Assembly: GCF_023369555.1 (NCBI RefSeq) | Contig: NZ_JACJVC010000006.1 | Span: forward strand, 81,485 to 145,484 | Length of the DNA stretch: 64,000 bases | Origin: Actinomyces sp. AC-20-1 | Lineage (GTDB): Bacteria > Actinomycetota > Actinomycetes > Actinomycetales > Actinomycetaceae | Direction of reading: 5' to 3' | Part shown: piece by piece, positions 1 to 10,547 of the stretch | Numbering within the stretch: position 1 is the stretch's first letter | How the letters are laid out: each line of letters begins with the position of its first letter | Notes under the pieces: model-generated | Databases searched by the model: none | The model's input: only the letters and a program-made list of their open reading frames with translations | What the model was told of the DNA's origin: nothing | Position numbers and translations under genes: made by a program

Positions 1-1651
1 GGTAGGCGCGGCGCGAGGCCCCTGCGGGCCGCCACCACCCCTCGTCCACGGGCCACGGACCGGCCCAGGAGCGCACCCGCAGCCGCCCCGTGGGCCCGGG
101 CCCTCCGGTCACCAGGACCTGCCAGGGCGTGCGCGTGAGCTGCCCCTGGGCGTCGACAAGGACCTCGCCGTCCTGGGCGTCGAGCAGGACCGCCGGCGCC
201 GGCTCGGCCAGGACGAGTGAGGGCGACGGCGAGGGCAGGGCCCCCACCCAGGTCGCCCGGCCGTCGTCGGCCACCGCGCCCCGTCCCGGCTCCGCACGGG
301 CAGGACTGCCGGGGCCGCGCTGGTCCCAGGGCACGAGCCGTGCCCGCGAGCGCGGGTCCCAGCCCTCGTCCAGGACGGGCGTGCTCACGCTGCCAGCCCC
401 CAGCAGGGACTCGACGCGCTCGGCGGCACGCGCGGCACGGCGTCGCCCCCTCTCCCCCGGGGAGGCCCACAGACCCGTCTGGGAGGTGGCGGCGGAGGAG
501 GTCTCGAGGGCGAGCAGGCGCAGACGGACGAGGGCGCGGGCCGGGCGGGCTCCCGGGCGCGAGGCGAGCCAGCCCTCGATCTGCCAGCGCACCCTGTCGG
601 TGAGGTCGGCGGGGCTGGGGACGGTCTCGAGGGCCCAGGAGCGCGACAGGAGGCGGCCGTCCTCGCACTCGGCCTCGACGAGGAGCCTGCCTGCGGCCAG
701 GCCGTGGGCCACGAGGGAGAAGGAGAGCCTCTCGGCGAGGGTCCGGGAGGCGAAGGCGGCGGCGTCGGCGCACTCCACGGGCGGGTCGAGCGCGAGGGCG
801 GCCTCGAGGTCCGCGGTGGGGCGTGGGCAGGAGGGGACCTGCCACGCCTCGCCTGTGGCGAGTCGGTGCGCCCGCTCGCCTGCGGGGCCGAAACGGGCGG
901 TGACGTCCGCGCGGGGCAGGGCGGTCAGGTCCCCGAGAGTGCGCACCCCGAGGCGTGCCAGCGCCTCAAGGACGGGCTCGGTGCTCGCCCGCTCACGCTC
1001 GGTGGGCAGGGCGGCCAGGACGCGGCGCAGGTCCCATGGCGAGAGGAAGGGTGCGGACTGCCCCTCGGGGACGAGGACCCCGTTGCGGGCGGCGAGGACG
1101 GCGGCCAGGAGGGAGTCGGCGCCTCCGACCAGGCACTCGACGCCGACGTCCCGGGCGACGGCCTCGACGAGCGCGGCCGCGACCTCCTCCTCGCCTCCGA
1201 GCCAGCGGGCGGGGCCGCGGGCGCCGGACAGGGCGAGGCCGGGGCGGGCGACAACGGGCTCGGCCAGGACGGTGCTCAGGGCGTCCATGACGGGCTCGAA
1301 GGCGCGGGCCTCGCGCGCAGGGTCCGGCGCCAGGACGATGAGCTCCGGGCACAGGCAGCGGGCCAGGCGCAGCCTCATGCCGCGGCGCACCCCGGCGGCG
1401 CGGGCGGGGGCGGAGGCGGCCTGGACGCCGTGGGCACCGACGACGGCGACGGGCTCGAGGGCGGGGTCCGGCGGGGCGGTGCGCCCGGCGCGGGGGCCGG
1501 CGCCTACGTCCCGGTGGCGCTGCTCGAGGGTGAGGGCGACGACGGGCCAGTCGGGGACCCAGAGGGCGAGCAGCCGGGGCACGGAGGGGACGGGGCCCGT
1601 GGCGGCGGGCCGGGCGGCGGGCCGCCCAGGGACCTGGTGCGTCCCGCTCAC
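1..1651 (-). CDS. imuB: ImuB-like Y-family polymerase, mutasome subunit (3' end just outside window)
   Basis: A Y-family polymerase homologue that in actinobacteria acts as the beta-clamp-binding hub of the ImuA'-ImuB-DnaE2 translesion mutasome and is normally not itself a competent polymerase. The protein opens with LLALWVPDWPVVAL and continues with palm-like text (GVRRGMRLRLARCLCPELIVLAPDPA) and a helix-hairpin-like stretch around RLGVRTLGDLTALPRADVTARFGP. About 550 codons are present and the last ones read GASRRAY, so only a few residues are missing at the window edge. The GTG start at 1651 overlaps the imuA' stop as GTGA, so translation is probably coupled. The expected next partner, dnaE2, would lie left of the window. 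Confidence 0.85.
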   Translation of the reverse strand, partial: MSGTHQVPGRPAARPAATGPVPSVPRLLALWVPDWPVVALTLEQRHRDVGAGPRAGRTAPPDPALEPVAVVGAHGVQAASAPARAAGVRRGMRLRLARCLCPELIVLAPDPAREARAFEPVMDALSTVLAEPVVARPGLALSGARGPARWLGGEEEVAAALVEAVARDVGVECLVGGADSLLAAVLAARNGVLVPEGQSAPFLSPWDLRRVLAALPTERERASTEPVLEALARLGVRTLGDLTALPRADVTARFGPAGERAHRLATGEAWQVPSCPRPTADLEAALALDPPVECADAAAFASRTLAERLSFSLVAHGLAAGRLLVEAECEDGRLLSRSWALETVPSPADLTDRVRWQIEGWLASRPGARPARALVRLRLLALETSSAATSQTGLWASPGERGRRRAARAAERVESLLGAGSVSTPVLDEGWDPRSRARLVPWDQRGPGSPARAEPGRGAVADDGRATWVGALPSPSPSLVLAEPAPAVLLDAQDGEVLVDAQGQLTRTPWQVLVTGGPGPTGRLRVRSWAGPWPVDEGWWRPAGASRRAY

Positions 1652-2724
1652 GGCAGGCCTCCGGGCAGGACGGTGAGCGCGGGGACCGTCCGGTGGGTCT
1701 CCTGGAGGACCCGGCCCGTCAGGACGACCACCCCGTGGGGGCCGCAGCGCAGGAGGCTGGCGGCCGGACCCCGCTGCGGCTCGGTGAGCTCCCAGTCGAG
1801 GTGACGCAGGTAGCCCGCGGGCGCCTCCACCGGCGCCATTGCGTCCTCAGGCGCGAGTGAGCGCGCGGGAGGAGGGGCGGGCGGGTCCCCCTGCCCAGGG
1901 CTGTGGGTCATCGGGCGCAGCGGCAGGACGCGCGCACCCCCGGCCTGCGGGACGTCGTCGGGCTCCCGACCCGCCTGGCCCGCGTCCTCGAGGCGGGTGC
2001 CCACGCCCCGGGGGCGGGCCCACAGGAGGCGCGCCCCCTCCCAGGGCTCGTCGAGCAGGACGAGGCAGCCCCGCTCGCGGGCGCGGGCGGTGACGGTCCG
2101 CTGCTGCCGCGCGGTGAGCAGCCGGGCGGTCCCGTCCGTGAGCAGGACGACGTCGAGGCCATCGACCAGGGCGGTGACGACGGCGGGCAGGGCGGCCGAG
2201 GCGAGGTCCCGGGCCGGCACGACGAGGACGCGCGAGAGGTCGAGGCCGGCCTCCGCGGCGGCGCACCAGCCCAGGTCCTCGCCTCCGACGACGGCGCACC
2301 AGCCCCGAGCGCCCTGGCGGCGGGCGGCGGCCGCGAGCAGGAGGGTCATGGAGCCTGTGAGGGACAGGGCGCCGGTGGCGTCGGGGCTGACGGCCTCCCA
2401 GGGCCCCGGGCTCTCGGGGACGCGCTCGAGGGTCCCGGGAGCCGGGGAGGGAAGGACGGGCAGGGCAGTGGCAGTGGCAGCGGCAAGAGTGCCGGGCGCG
2501 GGCCGCGAGGCGCCCACCGCAGCAGCGGTCCGAGGCCCAGCGGGCAGCGGGGCGCGCAGGCCGGTGCGGGCCTCGGCCTGCGCGAGGGCGGCGCGGGCCG
2601 CGGCCAGGCGCGACGGCCCTCCGGGGACGCCGGCCCCGGGGACGTCCGCGCGGAGCAGCACGTCAGCCCGGGCGGGCACGGCCGTCTCCGCCACCTCAGC
2701 TGCCGCGATCTCCCGCACCTGCAC
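1648..2724 (-). CDS. imuA: ImuA'-like RecA-fold mutasome accessory protein
   Basis: A 358-residue protein with the degenerate RecA-like core of actinobacterial ImuA', the SOS partner that supports ImuB and DnaE2 in error-prone lesion bypass. The core is visible as a Walker A-like turn (LTGSMTLLLAAAARRQGARGW) near the middle, a hydrophobic strand ending in LVVPARD and a second strand GLDVVLLTDG. The termini are Ala/Pro-rich and poorly conserved. The GTG start at 2724 follows an AGGAGG ribosome-binding site five bases upstream. A perfect LexA box ends 34 bases upstream, so SOS control is likely. The assignment rests on fold-like text plus the coupled imuB; sequence similarity in this family is weak. 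Confidence 0.75.
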   Translation of the reverse strand: MQVREIAAAEVAETAVPARADVLLRADVPGAGVPGGPSRLAAARAALAQAEARTGLRAPLPAGPRTAAAVGASRPAPGTLAAATATALPVLPSPAPGTLERVPESPGPWEAVSPDATGALSLTGSMTLLLAAAARRQGARGWCAVVGGEDLGWCAAAEAGLDLSRVLVVPARDLASAALPAVVTALVDGLDVVLLTDGTARLLTARQQRTVTARARERGCLVLLDEPWEGARLLWARPRGVGTRLEDAGQAGREPDDVPQAGGARVLPLRPMTHSPGQGDPPAPPPARSLAPEDAMAPVEAPAGYLRHLDWELTEPQRGPAASLLRCGPHGVVVLTGRVLQETHRTVPALTVLPGGLP

Positions 2725-2757
2725 CCCTCCCTCCTCTCACCACCCGGCACACACAGG

Positions 2758-2773
2758 TCGAACAGGTGTTCGA
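2758..2773. promoter_or_regulatory. LexA (SOS) box
   Basis: The sequence TCGAACAGGTGTTCGA is a perfect match to the Gram-positive SOS box consensus TCGAAC-N4-GTTCGA. It lies 34 bases upstream of the imuA' start and 230 bases upstream of the divergent PEBP gene, so imuA'-imuB is the likely LexA-controlled unit. Confidence 0.9.
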
Positions 2774-3003
2774 CCCTGCACCAGGGTAGCGCCGAGCAAG
2801 GACACGTGGCACCGCCAGAGGTCCCCCTCACGTCCTCGAGCAGGGCCTGCGCACACGACCGCGTCGCCCGGCCACAGGCCCACGCCCCACGGGTCCTCCG
2901 GGGCGGCGCCGTCGTCAACCGGCCGCAGCCGCTCACCGCCGTCTACAGTGGTGCACCTCACCAGATGAGCACCACAGGCCGTACCCGCACCCAGGAGACG
3001 AAC

Positions 3004-3600
3004 GTGACCGCCGACGTCAGCCGCCCACGCAGCCCCTTCCCCTACGACCTGCTCCCCCAGGCCCCCGCCTTCACCCTGGCCTCCGACGACGTCACCGAGG
3101 GCGAGCGCATGGAGGACCGGTTCACCGCCGTCCACGACAACATCTCCCCCGAGCTGCACTGGAGCGGGGCGCCGGAGGGCACGAGGTCCTTCGTCGTGTC
3201 CTGCTTCGACCCCGACGCCCCGAGCCCCTCGGGCTTCTGGCACTGGACCGTCCTGGACCTGGACGCCTCCACCACAGCCCTGCCCCGTGGGGCGGGCGAG
3301 TCCGACCTGCTCCTGGACGGCGCCGCCGTGCACGTGCGCAACGACGCCGGCACGCACGCCTGGTACGGCCCCTACCCGCCCGACGGCGACGGTGAGCACC
3401 GCTACGTCTTCGCGGTGCACGCCCTCGATGTCGACACCCTCGGCCTGGACGACGAGGCCTCAGCGGCCGCCGTCGCCTGCCAGGTCTCCTTCCACACCCT
3501 GGGCCGCGCCCTGCTCACCGCCACGTACTCGATGCCCGGGCCACGGACCCCGCTCGCCCGCGCAGCGCTCGACCCGGCCACCGGCGCGGGCGAGCGGTAG
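3004..3600 (+). CDS. YbhB/YbcL family (PEBP-like) protein
   Basis: A 198-residue phosphatidylethanolamine-binding-protein-fold protein of the bacterial YbhB/YbcL type; the biochemical role of bacterial members is unsettled. Family motifs are clear: ISPELHWSGAPEGTRSFVVSCFDPDAP (the DPDAP signature), GFWHWTVLDL, WYGPYPPDGDGEHRYVFAVHALD and a C-terminal TATYSMPG. The ligand pocket residues (Asp-Pro-Asp, His of FWHW, GP.PP.G.HRY) are all present. I chose GTG 3004 because AGGAG lies six bases upstream; ATG 2965 is in frame but has no ribosome-binding site. It is monocistronic, facing convergently toward trmL. Confidence 0.85.
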   Translation: MTADVSRPRSPFPYDLLPQAPAFTLASDDVTEGERMEDRFTAVHDNISPELHWSGAPEGTRSFVVSCFDPDAPSPSGFWHWTVLDLDASTTALPRGAGESDLLLDGAAVHVRNDAGTHAWYGPYPPDGDGEHRYVFAVHALDVDTLGLDDEASAAAVACQVSFHTLGRALLTATYSMPGPRTPLARAALDPATGAGER

Positions 3601-3716
3601 CCGCCTCACGCCAAGGCCCCTGCGGGGACCGGACAGGAGCCTCCGACCCCGCCGAGGAGCCGTACGGGACCGGCGAGGTCCCACCCCTCGGCCCGCTCAG
3701 GTAACCGCTCGGGTGC

Positions 3717-4175
3717 TCAGTGCCCGCCGGGGAAGCCGAGGCTGTGCCAGGCGTGGTACAGGCCGATGGCGGCGGAGTTGGCGAGGTTGAGGGAGCGGTT
3801 GCCCTCGACCATGGGGATGCGCACGAGCGCGTCCACCCGCGGGTGATCCATGATCTCCTGCGGCAGCCCCGTGGGCTCCGGGCCGAAGAGGAGGGCGTCG
3901 TCGCCGCGCCAGTCGACCTCGGTGTAGAGCGTGTCCGTGTGAGCCGTGAAGGCGAGGATCCTGCCCGGCACCTGCTCCAGGCACTCCTGCCAGGTGGCGT
4001 GCACGCGGGTGAGGGCGAGGTCGTGGTAGTCCAGGCCCGCCCGGCGCAGCCTCGCGTCATCCATCTCGAAGAGCGGGTCCACCAGGTGCAGCATCGAGCC
4101 CGTGTTGGCCGACAGGCGGATCGCCGCCCCGGAGTTGCCGGGGATCCGGGGCTCGAAGAAGATCACGTGCAGCAC
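3717..4175 (-). CDS. trmL: tRNA (cytidine(34)-2'-O)-methyltransferase TrmL
   Basis: A SPOUT-class methyltransferase that 2'-O-methylates the wobble nucleotide of certain tRNA-Leu species using S-adenosylmethionine. The 152-residue length and motifs fit TrmL rather than larger SpoU enzymes: FEPRIPGNSGAAIRLSANTG at the N-terminus, LLFGPEPTGLP (knot loop) and the C-terminal IPMVEGNRSLNLANSAAIGLYHAW that forms the trefoil knot. The start is uncertain: ATG 4184 is possible, but GTG 4175 gives the usual M-L-H-V-I-F-F opening and sits seven bases after a CAGGAT box, as in the leaderless genes of this window. It shares no operon with its neighbours. Confidence 0.88.
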   Translation of the reverse strand: MLHVIFFEPRIPGNSGAAIRLSANTGSMLHLVDPLFEMDDARLRRAGLDYHDLALTRVHATWQECLEQVPGRILAFTAHTDTLYTEVDWRGDDALLFGPEPTGLPQEIMDHPRVDALVRIPMVEGNRSLNLANSAAIGLYHAWHSLGFPGGH

Positions 4176-4255
4176 GGCGCACATCCTGCCACGGCACTGC
4201 CCGCTCCCCGTCCTCAGCCGGCCGGTCCCGCGCGCGGGCGGGCCCGGGCCCGCCC

Positions 4256-5692
4256 TCAGCCGAGGGTGTCGAGGACGATGTTGAGCCCCTCCGCCATCGT
4301 CGGGTGGGTGATGACGGCGTCGCGCAGCTGACGCCAGGTCAGGTGCCCGAGCATCGCCATCTGCACGCTGGTGACGACCTCGCTGGCACCGTCGCCGATG
4401 ACGGCGGCGCCCAGGACCTCCTCGGTCCGGGCGTCGACGACCACCTTGTAGAAGCCCTCGGTGCGGCCCGTGGTCCTGGCGCGGGGCACGGCCGCGGTGG
4501 GCGTCGTGGCGACGAGGACCTCGTGCCCGGCCCGGCGGGCCTCGGCCTCGGTCATCCCGACGTGACCGAGCTCCGGGGTGGTGAACACGGCCCAGGGCAC
4601 CAGGCGTCCGGCCGTCGTCGCCTCCCGGCCGTCCAGGAGGTCGCGCAGCACCCGGAAGTCGTTCCAGGAGGCGTGGGTGAACTGCGGGGAGCCGGCGACG
4701 TCGCCCGCGGCGTACACCCCGGGCGCGGTGGTCTCGAGGCGCTCGTTGACGCGCACGAACCCCTGGTCGGTGAGCTCGACGCCCGCGGCCTCGAGCCCGA
4801 GCCCCTGCGTGACGGGGGCGCGCCCCAGGGCGAGGAGCAGGTGGCTGCCGCTGACCCGGCGCCCGTCCTCGGTGACGACGACGGTGCGCTCGCCGTCCCG
4901 GCTCACGCCCTGGGCGCGGGCGCCGGTGAGCACGGTGACTCCCAGCGCCTCCAGGCCACGTGCGACCTCGGCGGCGACGTCGGCGTCCTCACGGTCCAGG
5001 ACGTGCTCACCGGAGTGGATGAGGGTGACGCTCACGCCGAGCATCCCCATGAGCGAGGCCATCTCCACGCCGATGACGCCACCGCCCAGGACGAGCAGGT
5101 GCTCGGGCAGCTCCGGCAGGGTGAGCAGGTCCTCGCTGGTCCAGCAGGGCACGCTCTCCAGGCCCGGGACCGCGGGGACGGCGGGCGTGGTCCCGGTGTT
5201 GATGAGGACCGTCGCACCGCGCACGCGGCGGGTGCGTCCGTCGTCCAGGGCGACCTCCACCGTGCGCTCGCCCGTGAAGCGGGCGGTGCCGCGCAGCAGC
5301 TCCAGGCCCGAGCCGGGGAACAGGACGTTCTCGTGGGCGGCGACCATCCCACCGACCACCGCCTCCTTGCGCTCGCGCAGGGCGTCCAGGTCCGTGCGCG
5401 CCCGGGCCAGCAGCCCGGTGGCGTCGGAGCCGTCCGGCTCGGCCAGGCGCACGCCGCTGGAGGCTGCTCCCTGGACCTCTCGCAGGACCCGGGCCGCGGA
5501 GATGAGCGTCTTGGTGGGGATGCAGGCGACGTTGACGCAGGTGCCCCCGATCTTGTCGCGCTCGACCATGACGACCCGCTCACCCTTCTTGGCGCGCAGC
5601 ATGGCCAGTGACTTGCCGGCCTTTCCTCCGCCGACGACGAGCAGGTCGACGTCCTGGACAGCATCCTGGGGCGCGGTGGGCGCAGTGGGCAC
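4256..5692 (-). CDS. RclA-like FAD-dependent pyridine nucleotide-disulfide oxidoreductase
   Basis: A 478-residue flavoprotein disulfide reductase of the dihydrolipoamide dehydrogenase/mercuric reductase superfamily. It has an N-terminal FAD-binding motif (VVGGGKAGKSLA), a redox-active pair Cys52/Cys57 in GGTCVNVACIPTKT, a second NAD(P)-binding motif (VLGGGVIGVEMASL), the FAD-contacting YAAGDVAG, and a C-terminal dimerisation domain ending HPTMAEGLN with the catalytic His-Glu region. The GKAGK-type first motif is closest in my reading to RclA, a hypochlorous-acid/copper stress reductase, rather than lipoamide dehydrogenase; mycothione reductase is an alternative. GTG 5692 was chosen because AGGAG (5699-5703) lies six bases upstream; GTG 5728 has no comparable site. 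Confidence 0.75.
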   Translation of the reverse strand: MPTAPTAPQDAVQDVDLLVVGGGKAGKSLAMLRAKKGERVVMVERDKIGGTCVNVACIPTKTLISAARVLREVQGAASSGVRLAEPDGSDATGLLARARTDLDALRERKEAVVGGMVAAHENVLFPGSGLELLRGTARFTGERTVEVALDDGRTRRVRGATVLINTGTTPAVPAVPGLESVPCWTSEDLLTLPELPEHLLVLGGGVIGVEMASLMGMLGVSVTLIHSGEHVLDREDADVAAEVARGLEALGVTVLTGARAQGVSRDGERTVVVTEDGRRVSGSHLLLALGRAPVTQGLGLEAAGVELTDQGFVRVNERLETTAPGVYAAGDVAGSPQFTHASWNDFRVLRDLLDGREATTAGRLVPWAVFTTPELGHVGMTEAEARRAGHEVLVATTPTAAVPRARTTGRTEGFYKVVVDARTEEVLGAAVIGDGASEVVTSVQMAMLGHLTWRQLRDAVITHPTMAEGLNIVLDTLG

Positions 5693-5801
5693 AGTGTTCT
5701 CCTGAGGGTCTGGGGCAGTGGTGGTCACCTGGCACAGGGGCCAACACGGCGAGGGCCGGGGGCATTCCGGCCGGCTCTCGACGCGTGGGCGCGGATCTTC
5801 C

Positions 5802-5807
5802 TAGCAT
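5802..5807 (+). promoter_or_regulatory. -10 box, leaderless-type
   Basis: TAGCAT followed by six bases and then the ATG at 5814, leaving no room for a ribosome-binding site. The geometry fits a transcript that begins at the start codon. Confidence 0.55.
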
Positions 5808-5813
5808 CGGCCC

Positions 5814-7544
5814 ATGAGCACTCCCCCACTGCCTCCCTCCTCCGACGCCCAGGCCGGCCCGGACCCCGACCTCCTGGCCGCGCTGTCCGCCAGCACGCCG
5901 CCCCTGGAGCTGCAGCGGATCGCCGCCGAGCGCCCGGACCTGCACGCCCTCCTGGCCGCCAACCCGGCCACCTACCCCGAGCTGTTGGAGTGGCTGCGCG
6001 CCTCTGAGGACCCGGCGGTCCTGGCCTCTCTCGTCAACCGTGCGCCCGCTCAGCCCACCGCCGCACCCGCGGCCGCAGCCCCGACGGCGCCGGCCGAGGC
6101 GCCGGCACCGCTGCCACCGGCGGAGCCCACGGCGGGCTCCGCACCCGTGGCCGGCTCAGCCCCCACCGTCGTCTCCGCACCGGTGGCCGTCTCAGCGCCT
6201 TCTGCGGCCTACCCGCAGCCCGCCCCGGCGCCGGCCACCCACCCCTCCCAGTCCCCTGCGACCGGGGCACCGGCCAGCCCGGCCGCCCCGGCGCCGCCGC
6301 GCAGGCGCGCCGTGTGGGTCATCGGCGCCGCCGTCGTCGTGGTCGTGGTCCTGGCCGCTGCCGGTCTCGGCGTGCGGGCGCTGCTGGGCCGGGGCGGCGC
6401 CCCGTCCTCGGCGACCGCCACCGTCCAGGAGGTCTCCGCCGGCTGGGCCGAGGGCAGCCACAAGCTCTGGAAGCTCGATGTCGACGAGGAGGCGGTGATC
6501 GACGTCAACGGCGACCAGATGGTCGTCGGCACCCGCAACAGCAGCTATGAGCTCACCCGTGTGACCGCTTACGACGTCTCCGGCTCCGAGCCCGAGGAGC
6601 AGTGGGAGATGAGGGTCGACCAGGAGTACGGGTACGTCAGGTACTGGGGGAACTGGGTCCACCTCGGCGGCAGCCAGCTGCTCAGGGCCTCCGACGGCAC
6701 CCTGGCGGAGGCCGGCTGGGACGAGGACGACTTCCCCACCCTCATCGGCGCCTACGCCCTGACCTGCGACGAGCACGACCACTGCGCCGGCTGGTCCGCC
6801 TCCGACCCCACCGCGCCCCTGTGGGAGCAGGACATCACCGGCTCCGTCTACTGGATGGAGGCCGCCTACCACGGCTGGGCGGTGCACGACGGCTCACTGG
6901 TCACCCTCGCCGCCCGGGACACCGTCGTCCGGCTCGAGGACGGCGCTCTCACCGACCTCAAGATCAACGACGAGGAGAGCGTCATCCCTCTGACCGACGG
7001 CTGGCTCGTCGTCAACTACGTCGATGAGGAGTACCGGGTCCTGTCCCCCTCGGGTGAGCAGGTCGACTCCTTCGAGGGCGCCTGGCCCGGCTACGACGAG
7101 GAGACGTACCTGCGCCTGTTCGAGTCGCCCCGCCCCACGGCCGCGCAGATGCGCGCCCTCGTCGTCGACGGGGACCTGTCCTGGGCGACCGTGACGTCCC
7201 GCAACGACCCGGACGAGAAGGACGACTGCTCCCTCACCCTGACCATCGGCGAGCGGGCCCTCGTTCCGGCCCGGGAGGACGGCCAGTGCGTCTACGGCAC
7301 TGAGAGCTCCTGGTACGCCCTGTCCTCCGACGGCTCCCTGCTCATGCACGTCGAGGGCAGCCCCGCCCAGACGAGCGTGTCGGTGTCGCTGTCGGGGATG
7401 TGGTCCGTGGCCGACGGCGAGCCTGTGGCCTTCGCGGGCTCCGACCCGGGCGAGCAGCTCATGTGGCTGGTCGACCCCGGGCTCGTCATCACCTTCGACC
7501 GGGAGGACGGGCAGGTCACCGCCTACGCACCCGGCAAGAAGTGA
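5814..7544 (+). CDS. Membrane-anchored protein with variant leucine-rich repeat N-terminus
   Basis: A 576-residue protein with three visible parts. Residues about 15-75 carry the actinobacterial variant leucine-rich repeat pattern (ELQRIAAERPDLHALLAANPATYPELLEWL...DPAVLASL). Residues about 76-165 are a Pro/Ala-rich linker. One transmembrane helix follows an Arg-rich stop (RRRAVWVIGAAVVVVVVLAAAGLGV, roughly 163-187). The remaining 390 residues are an extracytoplasmic domain rich in Trp, Asp and Glu with repeated aromatic blades (KLWKLDVDEE, EQWEMRVDQE, LWEQDITGSVYWME) that suggest a beta-propeller; this is inference. No catalytic motif was seen and the function is unknown. It is convergent with acnA across a strong terminator. 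Confidence 0.75.
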   Translation: MSTPPLPPSSDAQAGPDPDLLAALSASTPPLELQRIAAERPDLHALLAANPATYPELLEWLRASEDPAVLASLVNRAPAQPTAAPAAAAPTAPAEAPAPLPPAEPTAGSAPVAGSAPTVVSAPVAVSAPSAAYPQPAPAPATHPSQSPATGAPASPAAPAPPRRRAVWVIGAAVVVVVVLAAAGLGVRALLGRGGAPSSATATVQEVSAGWAEGSHKLWKLDVDEEAVIDVNGDQMVVGTRNSSYELTRVTAYDVSGSEPEEQWEMRVDQEYGYVRYWGNWVHLGGSQLLRASDGTLAEAGWDEDDFPTLIGAYALTCDEHDHCAGWSASDPTAPLWEQDITGSVYWMEAAYHGWAVHDGSLVTLAARDTVVRLEDGALTDLKINDEESVIPLTDGWLVVNYVDEEYRVLSPSGEQVDSFEGAWPGYDEETYLRLFESPRPTAAQMRALVVDGDLSWATVTSRNDPDEKDDCSLTLTIGERALVPAREDGQCVYGTESSWYALSSDGSLLMHVEGSPAQTSVSVSLSGMWSVADGEPVAFAGSDPGEQLMWLVDPGLVITFDREDGQVTAYAPGKK

Positions 7545-7595
7545 GGGTGCTCGGTGTCCCGGCAGCGTCCCCGGGCCACCCAGCGGCGTACGCGT

Positions 7596-7639
7596 GACGG
7601 CGGGCCCTGACCGGGCTGATCCGGTCAGGGCCCGCCGTC
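7596..7639. terminator. Bidirectional terminator between convergent genes
   Basis: A perfect 19-bp stem (7596-7614 with 7621-7639) and a six-base loop GCTGAT. It lies between the 3' ends of the surface-protein gene and acnA and can serve both strands. There is no U-tract, as is common in this GC range. Confidence 0.8.
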
Positions 7640-7704
7640 GTCACGCCGTGCCGCGCGCTGCCGCACGGCGGGCGCTCAGCCGGTAGGCGCCCGCCGCTCG
7701 CCCC

Positions 7705-10395
<2,691 letters not shown>

Positions 10396-10547
10396 CGTCG
10401 CTCCTAGCGGTCAGAAGTCGTCAGTGCTCCGCCCACACCGTAGACGACGCCCCGTCACGGGACGGGAACATCGCGCGCCACCGGGCGGGCGGCAGGAGCG
10501 CGCCCGGCGCGTTTACGTCACGCCCGGGTTGCCCAACGGCGCCCGGC

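Noticed and set aside
90..1804. Long plus-strand open frames opposite imuB
   Set aside because: Arg/Ser/Gly-rich translations without motifs, antisense to a clear ImuB; typical of high-GC shadow frames.
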